A DNA stretch of 7,008 bases. It comes from an uncultured Oscillospiraceae bacterium (GTDB lineage: Bacteria; Bacillota; Clostridia; Oscillospirales; Oscillospiraceae). Shown here in pieces: positions 5,509 to 7,008 of the stretch. The position numbers and the translations under genes are program-made. Every line of letters begins with the position of its first letter. The first letter of the stretch is position 1. Below the pieces are notes generated by a model. That model did not search any database. It was given only the letters and a program-made list of their open reading frames with translations, and was not told the origin of the DNA. The stretch covers positions 1-7,008 of the forward strand of contig CAKUDE010000055.1 in the NCBI GenBank assembly GCA_934645175.1, written 5' to 3'.

Positions 5509-5523
5509 GTCGGAATACGACTT
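5507..5523. repeat. Short inverted repeat in the divergent intergenic region
   Basis: AAGTCG (5507-5512) and CGACTT (5518-5523) form a perfect 6-bp inverted repeat with a 5-base centre. It overlaps the -35 of the kinase-gene promoter, so it could be an operator. A repeat this short can also occur by chance. The rest of the 286-base divergent region (5413-5698) holds the two promoters and no gene I can support. Confidence 0.4.
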
Positions 5524-5609
5524 TTGGAGAACAGCCCGGACTTTTCTCTCAGAAATTTGCCGAAATGCAGATTTTCCCCCAAAAAGGTCAAGAAACGACG
5601 GATTTCTTA

Positions 5610-5638
5610 TTGAATTTGGCATCCGGGAATGCTACAAT
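5610..5638 (+). promoter_or_regulatory. Extended -10 promoter for the Sel1-repeat gene
   Basis: TTGAAT (5610-5615) and TACAAT (5633-5638) are separated by 17 bases, and TGC directly precedes the -10 (5630-5632), making an extended -10. The expected start is near 5645, giving a leader of about 54 bases to the ATG at 5699. Confidence 0.7.
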
Positions 5639-5698
5639 AAAGCCGAAAGAGAAAAGATGTCAAAAAAGCGCAGAAATCGTCAGGGGGGTATGAATTCT

Positions 5699-7008
5699 AT
5701 GGATATGTGCCAAAACTGCTGCTATTGCAGCGAACATGGCGGAAAATGCGGCCTGTACCAGAGCCGCTATGACGGTATGGAGCCGGAGGCCGTCCGCAAG
5801 GCAGCAAAGGACGATATTGCAGCAGAGCATGGTCGTCCGGAAATATTTCTTTTCGCCGTTAAAAATCTGTGCTCTCAGGGCGAGACCCATTACGATGCGG
5901 CAGGCCGCATTCTTGGAAAGGGTTTGGAGGCAGGAGACGAAGCCTGCCTTTCTTACCTGATCTCTCTTCATTATATCATAACATACGCAGGCCGAAATGG
6001 TACTATCAAAAAATTAGATCAAATATACTCGAGTCCGCTTACCGACAAGGTTTTTTCTGATTGCAAATACTACCTCCGGTATGAAAAGTTCGGCGACCTC
6101 GCCGCTTCCTCCGCCAATAGGCAAAACCTGCTTTGGGCAAGTCGATTCTACCAAATGGCTCTGAAGAACTATTTCGATCACGATTCCACGGAAGCACCGG
6201 ATTTCCCCACCCGCATCTCGGAAAAGCTGGACGATTGCCACGCGGCATGGTTCTCTCATATAAACGATTCGGCGATGTGCGAGACCCTCCGAAAGGCACG
6301 GGCGGGAGACGCGCAGGCGCAGCTTTCGGTCGCACGGTACTTCCGCGATCAGAAAAACGAAATAGCCTGCGATTCAACCGCCGCCGCCGAAGCCGTCAGA
6401 TGGTACCGTCTCGCTGCCGAGCAGGGAAACGCCGATGCGCAGAACAGTCTCGGCTGGTGCTTTCAATACGGAACAGGCGTGCAGAAGGACGCAGCCAAAG
6501 CCGTCAAATGGTATCGTCTCGCCGCCGAGCAGGGACACGCCGATGCCCGGAAAAATCTCGGCTGGTGTTATTACTACGAAATCGGTGTGCAGAAGGATGC
6601 TGTTGAAGCCGTCAAATGGTTCCGTCTTGCCGCCGAACAGGGAAACGCCAAGGCACAGAACAATCTCGGTGTATGCTACAGGAGCGGAACAGGCGTGCAA
6701 AGGGACGCCGCCGAGGCCGTCAAATGGTACCGCCGCGCCGCAGAGCAGGGATACGCCATGGCACAGAACAATCTCGGCGAATGCCATTTCTACGGAACAG
6801 GTGTGCAGAAGGACGCCGCCGAAGCCGTCAAATGGTACCGCCTCGCTGCTGAGCAGGGGCACGCCGGTGCGCAATACAGTCTAGGCTGGTGTTATAATAG
6901 CGGGACAGGCATACAAAAGGACGCCGCCGAAGCCGTCAAGTGGTACCGCCGTGCTGCCGAGCAGGGACACGCCAATGCGCAGTGCAATCTCGGCTGGTGT
7001 TATGATAG
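5699..7008 (+). CDS. Sel1-like repeat (SLR) protein, 3' end beyond the window
   Basis: The frame runs without a stop from 5699 to the right edge (436 codons and two bases), so the gene is partial. The product starts MDMCQNCCYC and has a Cys cluster (C4, C7, C8, C10, C17) that could bind metal. Residues about 35-190 are helical and not recognised. A degenerate SLR follows near 6275-6382 (ARAGDAQAQLSVARYF), then tandem 36-residue SLR units from 6383 onward with consensus AAEAVKWYRLAAEQGHA, then AQNNLGWCYYYGTGVQKD. SLRs are TPR-like helical hairpins that build protein-binding scaffolds; the partner is unknown. There is no signal peptide or membrane segment, suggesting a cytoplasmic protein. Start choice: an AGGGGGG site at 5682-5688 lies 10 bases before ATG 5699 but only one base before the in-frame ATG at 5690, so 5699 is preferred. 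The gene is transcribed divergently from the kinase-like gene. Confidence 0.88.
   Translation, partial: MDMCQNCCYCSEHGGKCGLYQSRYDGMEPEAVRKAAKDDIAAEHGRPEIFLFAVKNLCSQGETHYDAAGRILGKGLEAGDEACLSYLISLHYIITYAGRNGTIKKLDQIYSSPLTDKVFSDCKYYLRYEKFGDLAASSANRQNLLWASRFYQMALKNYFDHDSTEAPDFPTRISEKLDDCHAAWFSHINDSAMCETLRKARAGDAQAQLSVARYFRDQKNEIACDSTAAAEAVRWYRLAAEQGNADAQNSLGWCFQYGTGVQKDAAKAVKWYRLAAEQGHADARKNLGWCYYYEIGVQKDAVEAVKWFRLAAEQGNAKAQNNLGVCYRSGTGVQRDAAEAVKWYRRAAEQGYAMAQNNLGECHFYGTGVQKDAAEAVKWYRLAAEQGHAGAQYSLGWCYNSGTGIQKDAAEAVKWYRRAAEQGHANAQCNLGWCYD
6383..7008 (+). repeat. Tandem 108-bp repeats encoding SLR units
   Basis: Five complete in-frame units (6383-6490, 6491-6598, 6599-6706, 6707-6814, 6815-6922) and a sixth cut by the window edge (6923-7008). 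Each is exactly 108 bases, or 36 codons. Blocks such as GCCGTCAAATGGTACCG and CTCGGCTGGTGTTAT are nearly identical between units at the DNA level, which points to fairly recent duplication or gene conversion. Units with so little divergence can change copy number by recombination or slippage. Confidence 0.92.

Noticed and set aside
5419..5622. A 67-codon minus-strand frame upstream of the kinase-like gene
   Set aside because: No ribosome site precedes its ATG, it covers the kinase-gene promoter, and the product resembles nothing I know.
5454..5693. A 79-codon plus-strand frame in the divergent intergenic region
   Set aside because: It runs through the promoter of the SLR gene, has no ribosome site and has composition unlike the neighbouring genes.
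6374..6874. A 166-codon minus-strand frame with a periodic product
   Set aside because: It mirrors the SLR repeats. The periodicity is inherited from the plus-strand 108-base units and there is no ribosome site of its own.

Overview
The window reads as a chromosomal segment of a spore-forming, moderately GC-rich Firmicute of the class Clostridia, probably Oscillospiraceae/Ruminococcaceae-like. This rests on the gene set (yabP and yabQ are found in endospore formers; DnaD plus a zinc-finger DnaC/DnaI-type loader is a Firmicutes replication pair), on strong AGGAGG-type ribosome sites, and on GC-rich codon use. The taxonomic placement is inference. No RNA gene, CRISPR array or complete insertion sequence was seen.

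All genes from about 5412 down to 1 lie on the minus strand. In transcription order they are: a PAS-like/HATPase sensor kinase that lacks an evident phospho-acceptor histidine (5412-4336); the sporulation/division block yabP (4281-4006), yabQ (4006-3452), divIC (3552-3274) and a yabR-like S1 gene (3252-2845), the same order as in Bacillus subtilis; a GC-rich terminator hairpin (2837-2808); an SDR reductase that resembles the EF-P 5-aminopentanone reductase YmfI (2796-2098); then a separate promoter driving a DnaD-domain gene (1969-1067) and a DnaC/DnaI-type helicase loader (1064-75). The loader is followed by a near-perfect 18-bp inverted repeat (70-24). In minus-strand RNA this forms a terminator-like hairpin, while as DNA it carries an extended -10 promoter. 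It leads straight into the first six codons of another minus-strand gene that runs off the left edge.

Divergently, on the plus strand from 5699 to the right edge, is the start of a Sel1-like repeat (SLR) protein. It has a Cys-rich N-terminus, a helical middle and at least six tandem 36-residue repeats, and it is still open at the window end. A good extended -10 promoter precedes it.

Functionally the window joins a sporulation/cell-division cluster, a probable translation-factor modification enzyme, a replication-initiation pair and a repeat scaffold protein. Most of this is core chromosome. The most unusual signals are regulatory: the combined terminator/promoter/SD-sequestering palindrome at 24-70, the terminator wedged against the SDR start codon, and the histidine-less kinase.
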